Assembly: GCA_012861695.1 (NCBI GenBank)
Contig: JAAOOA010000002.1
Coordinates: forward strand, 31,454,873 to 31,518,872
Direction of reading: 5' to 3'
DNA length: 64,000 bases
Source of the DNA: Trematomus loennbergii
Lineage: Eukaryota; Chordata; Actinopteri; Perciformes; Nototheniidae
Shown here piece by piece: positions 35,351 to 46,140 of the stretch. Each line of letters starts with the position of its first letter. Position 1 is the first letter of the stretch. The translations under genes and the position numbers were made by a program. A model generated the notes under the pieces. It saw only the letters and a list, made by a program, of their open reading frames with translations, did not search any database and had not been told where the DNA came from.

Positions 35351-36031
35351 TTTATTGCTCTTGGGGCATTAAAAACAAGATTTTAACTTTAGTTTTTTAT
35401 ATAATATCTGCATTTTCTCTTGTGAAAAACTAAGTCTTAGTTTGGCCATAGTTATTTAATATATAGTGCCATCTCCTGGTTAAACCCTGAAATTGGAAAA
35501 TAGTGGGAGGGCTTAACATTCCCAGATACTGGTCTTTGGCAGGTCTTAGGCAGGTAACTGGCTGGTAGTAGGCAGGAAGCTGTATGCTGGCGTCCGAAAT
35601 AAGATGCCCCATCTGTATATTGATTCTGACTTTTCTACATCCAACTCACAGGTTTATCATTACTTTGAGAAAAAAGATTATTAATTTAACCCTTTTAGAA
35701 GGGAAGATATGGTCATTTGTTCTGGGAATGTCATTTTCGAGCCTGAGACCTGAAAAACAGGCTCAGGGCTTAACAGGTTAACAGAGGTTGTTTTACCTAA
35801 AACAGACCTGAACAAGGAAAAATGAGTCTGAAAAAAAAAATGAGTTTAGAGTCTGATTTGTAACCAAAAGCATCAACATGGGGCTGTATAAGATATCATC
35901 AGTATCCTCACACTTACCCACTAGGTGTGAGCTGGGGTTTGCTGTGGTAGCTGTTCTGCGGCTTAGGAGCCACAAAATGCAGAGGGAACAGCCCTCCAAT
36001 CACAAACAAAAACAATTGCATAGGTGAAGAC

Positions 36032-36698
36032 CAGTGGCGTAACAAGGTTGTGATTGGCCCCGCTGCAAATATTGTTTTGTTTTGACCACCGCCGGGCACA
36101 GCCAAATCCAGCCTCTCCTCCTGGCTGGCTGGAGAAGAAGGTTGCACAGCCACGGCCACGGATACAGCTTCACTTGTGGAGCTAGATGGCAATGATGGTG
36201 GTGAGCTATCGTTAGCCTCCGGCTCCGGCTGCCGCTGCACGTCAACATTGCTAACGTTAGCGCTCGATTTCGAGGACGATGTATGACAAAAAAAACGGTC
36301 TAATTTTGTCAGTTTAGCTGTTACATCTCCTTGTTCTCTCTTGTCCTTTCTCTTTTGAGCGCTGCTCTTGTGCTTTGGTTTGCTGTACATTATAGATGCA
36401 AGCTATTACATTTTTTATAATGCTACAGTACAGGTTGATTAAACGTTCGCTCATCACGCAAGGTATCACATGACATGAAAGGGAGCAAGGTCATTGGACA
36501 GACAAATTACAAATTAATTTAGGTTGCTTGGTTACTTTGAAGACTGCGTGAACCGGTCAATGCCATTGGGGCCCCAAAATAAATATATAAAAAAAGAATA
36601 TTAAAAAAAAAGAAATACTTTTTCTTTTGCATGGGCCCCTTGCCGGCTCGGGGCCCCGGTGCGTTGCACCGGCTGCACCGTCAATAGTTACGCCACTG
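36032..36698. mobile_element. 667-bp hAT element, internal-deletion derivative
   Basis: It begins CAGTGGCGTAAC and ends GTTACGCCACTG, with the 8-bp duplication GTGAAGAC at 36,024-36,031 and 36,699-36,706. The related sequence at 44,945-44,960 reads straight through (GGTGAAGACTAC). It still carries the N-terminus of a hAT transposase gene on the minus strand. Confidence 0.88.
36040..36390 (-). pseudogene. hAT transposase N-terminus (ZMYM1-like), truncated
   Basis: The frame begins MYSKPKHKSSAQKRKDKRE and has TAKLTKLDRFF a little further on, followed by a Ser/Pro/Glu-rich tail. The basic start and the LTKLDRFF block are typical of the N-termini of fish hAT transposases of the ZMYM1-like group. 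The zinc-finger and catalytic parts are gone, so it is a fragment. Confidence 0.6.
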
Positions 36699-36743
36699 GT
36701 GAAGACTACTGACAGCTCGTGTGAAATGTGTTTGGAGATTGAC

Positions 36744-36903
36744 TTGTGAGTTCAAATCCCGCCTGGAACACCACCACTAGTGTGCCCTTGAGTAAGGCAC
36801 TTAGCCCTTAGTTACTCCAGGGAGAATGTCCCTGTAATTGGTAAATGTAAGTCGCTTTGGATAAAAGCGTCAGCTAAATGAAATGTAATGTAATGTAATG
36901 TAA
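36744..36903 (+). repeat. tRNA-derived SINE, 5'-truncated
   Basis: It has a tRNA-like B box (GAGTTCAAATCCC at 36,748-36,760), the usual GCCCTTGAGTAAGGCACTTA block, and the fish tail TCGCTTTGGATAAAAGCGTC with ATGTA repeats at the end. No A box is seen, so the 5' end is lost. The matching places near 22,430 and 44,985 lack it. Confidence 0.8.
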
Positions 36904-37670
36904 TTATTATATTCATTTCAAACAATAGTATTCAAAGCTTTTGAAGTGTCTATTACTAAGACTGGAACAATTCCAGGTTACTTTTGAGAATATAAATTAA
37001 AGGATGATACAAAATGTACTTAATGAAATTTCATTTGAACAATTGCATTTTATTTGTAATTGTTGCCTTTTAAGACTAGATGATTCAGAAACATCAGATG
37101 TATTTTAGACCAAACAAACCCAGACCCAACACTTACTGGTTGCTACATCATATTGTAAAGCTAATGTGCATGTTATAATGGTGTGTATGCTTATGGCTGA
37201 TTCACAGCTGAGCATTGTATGTGTTTCAGTTGGTGTGCTGTGTCCCAAAATATGCAATCTTTGAAAATGGTTATGTTTTAAATATAATAATAATAATATT
37301 AAAAAAAAAATGATGAACTTGTTGAAGGATTTGTGGACTATGGGATGTTGTATTTTCCTCTTTGGCAATAATGTTATAGCAATTCAGCCAGCTTTTCTTA
37401 CGATTATGCAGTATTTAATATTTTTTTGGAAATGTTTATCAAGTACCACACACGGTCTGAATGTTGACTTTATTTATTCACTTTATTTTATATATTCAGT
37501 AACTGATAAAAATGTATTATAAAATGGGATATTATTAGTAAATTCACAAAATGACATTAAAATTAGTAAAATATTGAGCATAAAAGAAACTCCAATATGA
37601 ATATTTAAATCAACAGGGAAAGCATATTTGAATGTGCACAGTATAAGCTTTATAAAGCCATCTATATTTT
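36904..37670. other. Intergenic region before gene C's 3' end
   Basis: AT-rich and without a gene. It corresponds to 22,440-23,236 and 45,000-46,140. The strongly kept ACTTTATTTATTCACTTTATTTTATAT block near 37,465 may be part of the 3' flank of the receptor genes, but no clear poly(A) signal was identified. Confidence 0.6.
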
Positions 37671-40600
37671 TTACCAACCCCTGCTCATTAAATGTTTCTT
37701 GGTGTTTTTCTCTGGCTTAAACAAAATAATAAAACATTTTGGAGCGAATATACACGTAATTAGTCCAAAACTGGAGGCCAGAATGGCAAATATCTCCACA
37801 GCCACAGTATATTTCCCAGGAGAGCTGACATATGCTGGGATAAATGTGATCCAGACTGCACAGAATATCAACATGCTGAATGTGATAAGCTTGGCTTCAT
37901 TAAAGTTATTAGGTAGTTTCCGAGCTAGGACAGCTAACACAAAGCAAAAGACAGCCAGTAAGCCTATATACCCAAGTACAGCCCAGAACCCCAAAGCTGA
38001 TCCTAATGCACACTCCAGGATGATTCTCTCCTTGTATGTCGTGAGGTTTTTCATTGGAAAGGGGGGACTAAGAACTAACCAAATAGTACATATCAAAACT
38101 TGAATAAACGTGAAAGACACTACAGTCAATCTTTGCTGTGAAGGCCCAAACCATTTCATCAAATTACTACCTGGTAGTGTAGCTCTGAAGGCCGTCAGAA
38201 CTACTATAGTTTTTCCAAGAACACAAGACATGCCGAGGACGAATGTGATCCCAAACGCTGTGTGGCGCAGCATGCAGGACCATTCCGAGGGTGCTCCAAT
38301 GAACGTTAATGAACATAAGAAACATAGAGTCAGGGAGAAGAGCAGCAAGAAGCTCAGCTCAGAGTTGTTGGCCCTGACAATTGGTGAGCTCCTGTGACGA
38401 TAGAACACAGCCGCCGTTATAATGGTGAGACAGGCACCACCGATTGAAAAAGCAGCCAAGATGATTCCAAGGGGCTCGTTGAAGGAAAGAAACTCTACAG
38501 GTTTGGGAAGACATGTATCTCTCTCTGCATTAGGCCAGAATTCCTTGGGGCAAGGGAAACAATCAAAGGAATCTGAAAAAAAAGGAAAAGAGCTTTAAGC
38601 AGTTAGAACTTATATTTTATGTTTTAGACATACATTAGAAAACAAATACCTGTAGCATTGCTAATCTCTTCCTCAGGACACGGTGTACAGTCATAACAGC
38701 AGATGGGTTTTCCTTTCTGAAGCACTTTACGAGTTCCTGAAGGACAGCTGTCAGTGCACACTGACACAGGCACCTGTCACATATATACAAATTAACTCAC
38801 ATGTAGACAAGTGTGCTCTGAAGCTAAAATTATAAATGGATAAATTCACAATGTTTTTCTTTGTGTCTTTTCAATTTCTGTTTTGTAATTTTTCTTTTTA
38901 AGTAAGTAAACGTGTATTTTAAACAATAAAATGTAACATGTCATGTTAAAAATAGTCTCTCATTATTCGTAACATCGGAATTTTAATGAGGTACCGAGGT
39001 ATGAGACATCATATAGGTTAAACTATTGCTTTGGGGCTCCACACCTGTGTGCCACCCTCCACCCAGGTGAGGTTCCTGTTGATAAGGAACTCCTGGCCCA
39101 CCGGCAGTGATGAATCGTATTGCCCCACAGTCACCAACTCAATGCTGCCACTCTCATTTCTTTGCCAGTTTACCAGCTCATATGTGGCCACAGGATCCCC
39201 TTGGCATCAAATGACACATCATAACCATTTTGGGAAAAATTTACTTTTTTCAACTGATTAAGAACCTAGGGATGAAGTAAAGGAAGACAGTGAAGGGGAT
39301 AAAGAGATAATTTAACCTGTTAAGCCCTGAGCCTGTTTTTCAGGTCTCAGGCTCGAAAATGACATTCCCAGAACAAATGACCAAACAGTATCTTCCCTTC
39401 TAAAAGGGTTAAATTAAAAATCTTTTTTCTCAAAGTAATGATAAACCTGTGAGTTGGATGTAGAAAAGTCAGAACAATATAGATGTTTTTTATTTTAAAG
39501 AAAATTCAGATTTACATAGTAACAAACTGTAATTATAGTGTCCGTCCAAAAATTATTTTTTACTTATAGTGAAAACTACCCTTGGATGATGGTAAGGTAG
39601 ACTAAAAGCTTTAGGAATCCAAAGGACAACATATAATAAGTACCCTGTATCAAGATTGATGCAAAACAAGTGACATTTGACCTTTATAGAGAGGTTTAGC
39701 CAAAAAAACTCCACCTCTGAGGTGATTTGGGTGGAAATGTTTTTTTTTCCATATCTCTGGCCCCCCTTTGTCGATTTTGATGGTTGACAACTCATTCTGA
39801 CCGTTAGAGCCAATAGAATCGAAGGGGAATCCCCCCACACACACACATTGTAAAACAAAAAGGTGGGGGCTTTGCGCATGTAGTTTTGCATGAGAGTGAA
39901 GCTATCTCTCGCTCTGACATCTAGAAACGGAAAAGCAGTCTTATTGCTCATGGATTATCAGAAATCATTTCAAAGGGACACAGACACATTGGATTAACCT
40001 ATGGATTAACTTCAGCAGCGTTTTTATCGTTTTAATGCCATTGAAGACCACTTTGGAGCAGACTACAGAGACAAGGTAACCATGTTAGCATTTTTAGCTA
40101 CCTAGCGCCACATGTTTTGATATCTGTTTTTTTATAACGTCGCGATTTCGTATAATTGAGTGATAATGAGGGTACCCTTCGATTCTGTGTCACCTGACGA
40201 TGTGAAACGATGTCATGGATGTGGAGAAGAGATAAATAATAAGGTTTTGTGTTTTGTGCATTAATCTGTTAGCATTTTTCGCTCGTTGCTAATTCAGAGG
40301 CTCAGCGTTAGCATTGTGGGATTTTTTGGGAAAAAATAATTAAAATGATCAGTTAGATGACTTTCTTCCCGTTACATGGATATAAAACATTCATAGTTTA
40401 TTAAATGAACATGCCCTCAGACACAGTTTCCTGCAAGATGTTGCAGCAGTGCCCCGGTACCGGGGTCTCTCGGGCTTAACAGGTTAAAAGTAAAATGAGC
40501 ATTCATTTGATAACATAGACGTGCAGCTTAAAAAACATCATTATTTTTACTGACCTCTTTGGCCTCTAGCTTAGTGAACTTATCACACTGTGTAGTAGAA

Positions 40601-43600
40601 TCAGTTTTCTGACACACTGCGTTATGAATGGCATGCGCTATTGCATAGACAGCCTTGTACACCATGTTAGTGATTCGAAGTTGAGATGTGTCAGTGTATG
40701 AGCTCTGGAGCGTCTTTATATCTTCAGTTCCATCACACACACTCCTGTCCGTGGCTTCACCTAAAAACACAGAGACAGAGGGAGGTGTTTTTAGCCATGA
40801 CAATTACATTCATTCATTCTTATGTGTGTATTGTGTTATTTAACCTGCCAAGCAAGCATTGCAGGATTTACTTCACATTTCAAATCACTGTTTTGCGGAC
40901 ATGTCTATCTGTTTTTTACGTTATTAGTTTATTTTAGCAGCTCATATTTACACAAATCAGTCATCAGACAAATACTTACAATTATATAAGGCAAAACATT
41001 TCCTCCTTTCATTTAATACTGACTTGCCCTGTTATAATGATGCATGATGGACACTAGAACCAGCAGTACAGGATCATCAGAGACCCTTATCACACTAGAA
41101 ATACACTTTCTGCCCTCTGATGTCTGGTAGACGGTAACACACTAACAGGCCTACACAGCTTTATTCAACTCGCAATAAGACTGCTGAACTCTTGAAGTCA
41201 GGACTTTGATACTGTCCCTCTACATTTAAATACTTGAATTTACTCTTTAACTCACCTACATTATGTATGTACATATACCGTGTATATATTACTTCTCATA
41301 AAGCATACATTTACTAAATTCCTGTTTATAGTTCATCTTCTTTATTTTACAATGACTGTAACCTGTCAACAAATATATTCCACAATTGATATATATATTT
41401 TTTTTATATATATTTTAACTCTGCACTATATGTTTTGGATAAACATATTCTCGAGCGTGATTTTTTTTTTTTTTAGCATTTATTTCATGACCATTTTTGA
41501 AGGGAGACTTTCCCTAAATTGTTGTGCATTGAGGAATAAATAGCTTTCATCTAAACAAATAAACAGTCTGGAATCACTGCATAATAGCCTATGTAGAATA
41601 ATGTACATGTATGTTATTTACAATACATTAGACAGCATTGTTAATAAACATGACCTGAACATCACATTGTGAGATCATTCACCGAGATGCACCTTATGTC
41701 CGCCTCGTGTATTTCATTACAAATATTAGATTTCCCTTTCAGTCAAAATCTGGGGTTTGGTCTTTAACAGGCTGATCAATTCAGGGAGCTTCACTTAGAC
41801 AGAACATTAAAAAACTAACACAATCAAGACACTACCGTGAGTATCATGTATGTTTAAAATTGGCAGAACTTTCTCACTTTTTACCAGCCTGCAGTTGAAT
41901 GCTTCCTCCCAGAACATGGTAAGCAATGGGGAGTCAGCCACTTTAGACGGAGAGAGATCCAGCAAGAAGTCCCTCAGACCTGGGATGACAGATTTTTCAA
42001 TGCCAAATCCAATGGCTCCAGCAAGGAAGCTGAACCTCAGCATGTCTGGGTCAGTTACCCAGGCCTCACTACCTATCCACTGGCGAGGTGGGGAAGGCTT
42101 GCGTGACAGCTCCTCCAGCAAAATCTTCATATCTCCAGGGGAAATAAATGCCACAACAACCTTAGCTGTTGACCTGGGGGGACGATCAATGACATATAAA
42201 AACAAAAGTTATAATATAAGACTAATATTGTCTTTTATAACAATATAAGTCATAAGTATGAAGAAAAACAAAACATAAGAGATGAGCAACAGATATATTG
42301 GCACATTTCCTGTTGTAGTAAAAACATGTTCCATCACTTATAGAACTTGTTTTGGTTTTTCTGTGCAGAAGGTCAGTGTCAGCACAGTGAACAAAAGTAG
42401 ACTCAGTGATATAGAAACCTGCGGATAACGTTAGCTACTCTCTGGATCCGGCTACGTGGGTGGGTCCGATAGAAAGACTCGGAGTATTCTACACAGATCC
42501 CCTCTTTACGTGCTGCATGCAGGAAAGATGCCATGCCATTGTTGCCATAGTCCGAATCCGCCCGGACAGCACCTATCCAAGTCCAGCCAAAGTGTTTTAC
42601 CAGCTTGGCCAGCGCGTCAGCCTGGAATTGATCACTCGGGATTGTTCTGAAGAAAGTCGGGTACTGCTGCTTATCAGACAGGCATGCACACGTGGCAAAG
42701 TGGCTCACCTAAAGAAAACAACAGTTATTTAACGGGACAGAGGCAAAACAAGTAATGGACTCAAACACAGTTTGCAATAAATTCTTATTATTTACTTGAG
42801 GTATGTTGAAGGACCCGATGATGCGCGACATACTGATGGAAGGCGTGGACCCAGACTCACCAACGACGGCCATCACCATACCAGACTGCGAGCATTTGTC
42901 GCCGGTGTTGAAAACCGGGTCCAGTCCCCCTGAAAGCTGAAATGCAACATGCACCGCCACGGACACCGAGGAACATGAGTCATATATCTCATAACCAAGC
43001 TTGATCCCCGGAAGCAGCTCCGTGCTGTTGTTAATCTGCTCGATGGCGAAGACCATTGCATGTGAGAAGCGCAGTTCACGGGAGTCGATGCTGCACACAG
43101 ACATCGATGTTAAAACTTAAAGATTTGACAATAATACGTAATAGACTACAAGATGACTGAAATTATATGGCCTAGATAATAATGAATAGCATCTCTGTAG
43201 GCTTTATGGGAATTGCATCTGTCAAAAACCCAAACACTTGATTATATATCCAATATTCACAATAACTTTGATGAATGGATTCAATGGTCCAATAAATCAT
43301 AAGTTTAACATTTCTCCATTCAACAAATGGTTAAGTATGTATACATCAGTTAATCTATTACCTTTTATGAAATAGAAATAATAAATCCACATTATGTAAA
43401 AAACTAAAAGATTTATAAATGATTATTATTTTTGAAGTTTGTACATACAACACAGTACATTGCAACACAAATTCACAATATACACATCAATATACTGTAT
43501 ATGCCCACATTCTAGCCAAAATCTCCCTGTACTAACCTCCCTGCGCAGCTTAGTGGCTCGGGCATGGTGGTGTAGTTATGCTTCACTGTGTGCATGTTGG

Positions 43601-43844
43601 AGTGAAAGGAGAAAACACCCCCAATAACATAGTCACCGTCCATAGAGAATGCAGGTTGACGAGTGGTACCTTGTAGCTTACATGTCACAGATGAAGCATC
43701 AGTGCTAAGCACAGCAGCAGTCCTATCCCCTGTAAGCCCAGCCGCTTGTTTCACACCATCCCCAAAAATATTCAAAACAAGAACTGAGTTCAGCTCACAC
43801 AAACCTATAGACAGTATCAGACCAATAAGAGACATCTCCATCAT
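37671..43844 (-). pseudogene. Gene C: V2R/OlfC-like receptor, 8 exons, one frameshift
   Basis: Exons (minus) are 43,844-43,537, 43,090-42,796, 42,708-42,419, 42,173-41,878, 40,760-40,555, 39,265-39,045, 38,773-38,650 and 38,572-37,671. Exon 1 encodes a signal peptide and the lobe-1 start. Exons 2-5 carry [24 protein letters not shown] and [10 protein letters not shown]. Exon 7 is the Cys-rich linker, and the last exon has all seven helices, ending [14 protein letters not shown]. The one lesion is a missing base near 39,200 in the 221-bp exon (222 bp in B and D). That exon's donor is GTGTGG instead of GTGAGG, which may weaken splicing. The preceding intron carries TTAA element copy 4. It is close to functional; a single indel error would hide a good gene. 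Confidence 0.87.
39316..40483. mobile_element. TTAA-flanked element, copy 4, in a gene C intron
   Basis: The 1,168-bp element is opposite in orientation to copies 1 and 3, with TTAA at 39,312-39,315 and 40,484-40,487. Genes B (about 24,827) and D (about 47,820) have the empty site AATTTTAAAGTAAAATG or AATTTAAAAGTAAAATG. The intron otherwise matches theirs. Confidence 0.9.
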
Positions 43845-43888
43845 CAACTGTCGTCAAGTGGGCAAACTGTACTGTGTGTTCTCACTGG

Positions 43889-43894
43889 TTTATA
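43889..43894 (-). promoter_or_regulatory. TATA box of gene C
   Basis: TATAAA on the minus strand, 45 nt upstream of the start codon at 43,844, in the block shared with genes B and D. Confidence 0.55.
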
Positions 43895-44329
43895 ATGTTT
43901 TTCAGGCGCTTCCCTCCTTCTACCATACGTCACTTTGCTATTAGAGAGAGTGCATGCCCAGCGCTGAGAAGATGTATTTCTTTTATTCTATATTTTATAT
44001 GTAACTTTTCTTCAAATAATCATCATTGACAAAGTCATGCTGTTTGGATGGATGCCCAAATACCCTAATCTAAAGCCATCACAGCAGAACTTCCCCTGAA
44101 AAGCCAGACATGTCATTAATAGGCCAATATACTGTACATGTTTTATGTTTTTCTAGGATCAGTATATGATTTTCAGAAAAGGAGGTGGGTGGATGATTAG
44201 AAATAATCTTGTTTTGCTCATTGTTCCCCATCTTTTTAAGCTTTATGGTTTTTTTTTTTTTAAAGCAAACATCTTGGCTGAGATTGTTGTGACTATTGCT
44301 TAGTGGTTTCAAAAAAATGCTGTTTGTTG

Positions 44330-44901
44330 TGCTGTGCAGATCCACTGAACCAGTGAAGGCTTTTCAGCAGCACCTTTATAGTTTTCATAAGTTGCCCCTT
44401 TAACAGAGGTTGTTTTACCTAAAACAGGCCTGAACAAGGAAAAATGATTGTTTTTAGAGTCTGATTTGTAACCAAAAGCATCAACAGGGGCCTGTATAAG
44501 ATATCATCAGTATCCTCACACTTATCCACTATGAGCTGGGGTTTGCTGTGGTAGCTGTTCTGCGGCTTAGGAGCCACAAAATGCAGAGGGAACAGCCCTC
44601 CAATCACAACATCCCCTCCCGACTGCAGGCCCAAAGGCTCACTGTCCGCCAGTTTCACACACTGAGGTAAGATAGATGCAACACCTCTCACTTGATCTAT
44701 TCCCAAACTCCTTTGTTTCACTGTTACAGTCTCTTCTTCTTTCAACACACCTCTCGCTAAACATAGTTCTTTACTTCCGATCACACTTTTGGGAACATTC
44801 AAAACAACTGGAAAAACCAGGCTAAATAAGGAACAAATAAGCAGCCAGGCAGGACCTACGGCAAGGGCAAATTGTAGTGTACATACTGACCCCAAGGCCA
44901 A
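44330..44901 (-). pseudogene. A-type receptor relic 2
   Basis: 44,330-44,480 matches part of gene A's large exon and is fused to sequence matching its intron 1 and exon 1. Exon 1 (44,901 to about 44,533) is open, unlike A's: a hydrophobic signal peptide (LLICSLFSLVFPVVLNV), then LCLARGVLKEEETV and GGDVVIGGLFPLHF. The exon 1 donor, GTAAGT in A, reads ATAAGT here. With exon 2 and all later exons missing, it is a relic even though its first exon is in frame. Confidence 0.8.
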
Positions 44902-46140
44902 TAAATATTTAGTTTAACCAATCACAACGAAAAAAAATTGCATAGGTGAAGACTACGGACAGCTCGTGTGAAATGTGTTTGGAGACTTTTAATAATGTGA
45001 TTAATTATTTTATTCATTTCAAACAATAGTATTCAAAGGTTTTTAAGTGTCTATTACTAAGACTGAAACAATTCCAGGTTACTTTTGAGAATATACATTA
45101 AAGGATGATACAAAATGTACTTAAAGGTAGTGTAGGTAAGTTTGAGAAACCGGCTAGAGATCGCTAGAATTTGAAAATACACAACCGGAGAAAATCTGCC
45201 ACTTCCTTATAGAGCCCCTCCTCCAACACATACGAATGCGCACATGACCAATGAGGGCATGAGATAAGTTTGTGCACAGATGGAAGGCTGACAGACATCC
45301 AGTTATTTTAGCCGGGCCGGCTAAAATGATTGGTCGTGCTTTTTACAGTATTACGGCTTCCACAGATGACATTTTTTTATGGATTTTTTGTCAAAGCACT
45401 TAAGATATTCATTGCTATCGGGATGTTAAGAGCATTCCATGGAATATAACAAAAGTGTATCTCGAGCCGGTTTCTCAAACTTACCTAAATTGTATTTGAA
45501 CAATTGCATTTTATTTTTAATTGTTGCCTTTTAAGACTAGATGATTCAGAAACATCAGATGTAGACATTTTAGACCAAACAAACCCAGACCCAACACTTA
45601 CTGGTAGCTATCATATTGTAAAGCTAATTTGCATGTTATAATGGTGTGTATGCTTATGGCTGATTCACAGCTGAGCATTGTATGTGTTTCAGTTGGTGTG
45701 CTGTGTCCCAAAATATGCAATCTTTGAAAATGGTTATGTTTTAAATATAATAATAAGAATATTAAAAAAAAAATGATGAACTTGTTGAAGGATTTGTGGA
45801 CTATGGGATGTTGTATTTTCCTCTTTGGCAATAATGTTATAGCAATTCAGCCAGCTTTTCTTACGATTATGCAGTATTTAATATTTTTTTGGAAATGTTT
45901 ATCAAGTACCACACACGGTCTGAATGTTGACTTTATTTATTCACTTTATTTTATATTTTCAGTAACTGATAAAAATGTATTATAAAATAGGGTATTATTA
46001 GCCTGTTAATAAATTCACAAAATGACATTAAAATTGGTAAAATATTGAGCATAAAAGAAACTCCAATATGAATATTTAAATCAACAAGGAAAGCATATTT
46101 GAATGTGCACAGTATAAGCTTTATAAAGCCATCTATATTT
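44902..46140. other. Intergenic region between relic 2 and gene D
   Basis: Matches 36,904-37,670 apart from the short mobile element at 45,125-45,488. No gene was seen. Confidence 0.6.
45125..45488. mobile_element. About 360-bp MITE
   Basis: It carries the inverted ends GTAGGTAAGTTTGAGAAACCGGC and GCCGGTTTCTCAAACTTACC. The corresponding place in the other unit (about 37,018) runs straight through from ATGTACTTAA to TTTGAACAATTGC. A partial copy lies at 546-702. The exact ends and target duplication are unclear. Confidence 0.7.

Larger units (their letters stand above)
31191..35615. mobile_element. 4.4-kb nested DNA element with TA target, no transposase
   Basis: The ends are imperfect inverted copies of about 25 bp, starting CAGATGGAGCGTCTTATTTT and ending with AAATAAGATGCCCCATCTG. 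Copy 1 at about 2,708 shows the uninterrupted host as CATCTATATTG, so TA was duplicated. TA suggests a Tc1/mariner-like or related mechanism, but no DDE transposase is visible. The interior has a palindrome and direct repeats, with only short open frames. Confidence 0.65.
30226..35777. mobile_element. TTAA-flanked element, copy 3, with a 4.4-kb nested insertion
   Basis: The outer parts (30,226-31,190 and 35,616-35,777) match the 1,703-2,872 element from CCTGTTAAGCCC to GGGCTTAACAGG, with TTAA at 30,222-30,225 and 35,778-35,781. Relics 2 and 3 show the empty site as GCCCCTTTAACAGAGG (about 44,395 and 51,830). The middle is the nested element 31,191-35,615. Confidence 0.85.
30165..36001 (-). 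pseudogene. A-type receptor relic 1, interrupted by transposons
   Basis: 30,165-30,225 plus 35,778-35,870 matches part of gene A's large exon (20,190-20,345). It is fused directly to sequence matching A's intron 1 and exon 1 (21,828 onward) at about 35,880-36,001. Everything between is deleted, about 1.5 kb relative to A. A 5.5-kb transposon block (30,226-35,777) and a hAT (36,032-36,698) then broke it; the rest of exon 1, including the signal peptide, is missing to the right. Relics 2 and 3 have the same fusion, so the deletion preceded duplication. Confidence 0.75.

Noticed and set aside
36744..36903. Possible tRNA gene (B box present)
   Set aside because: There is no A box or cloverleaf, and the tail is that of a fish SINE.
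44419..44901. Complete small secreted protein gene
   Set aside because: The frame is exon 1 of the A-type receptor read into its intron; the donor is mutated and later exons are missing.
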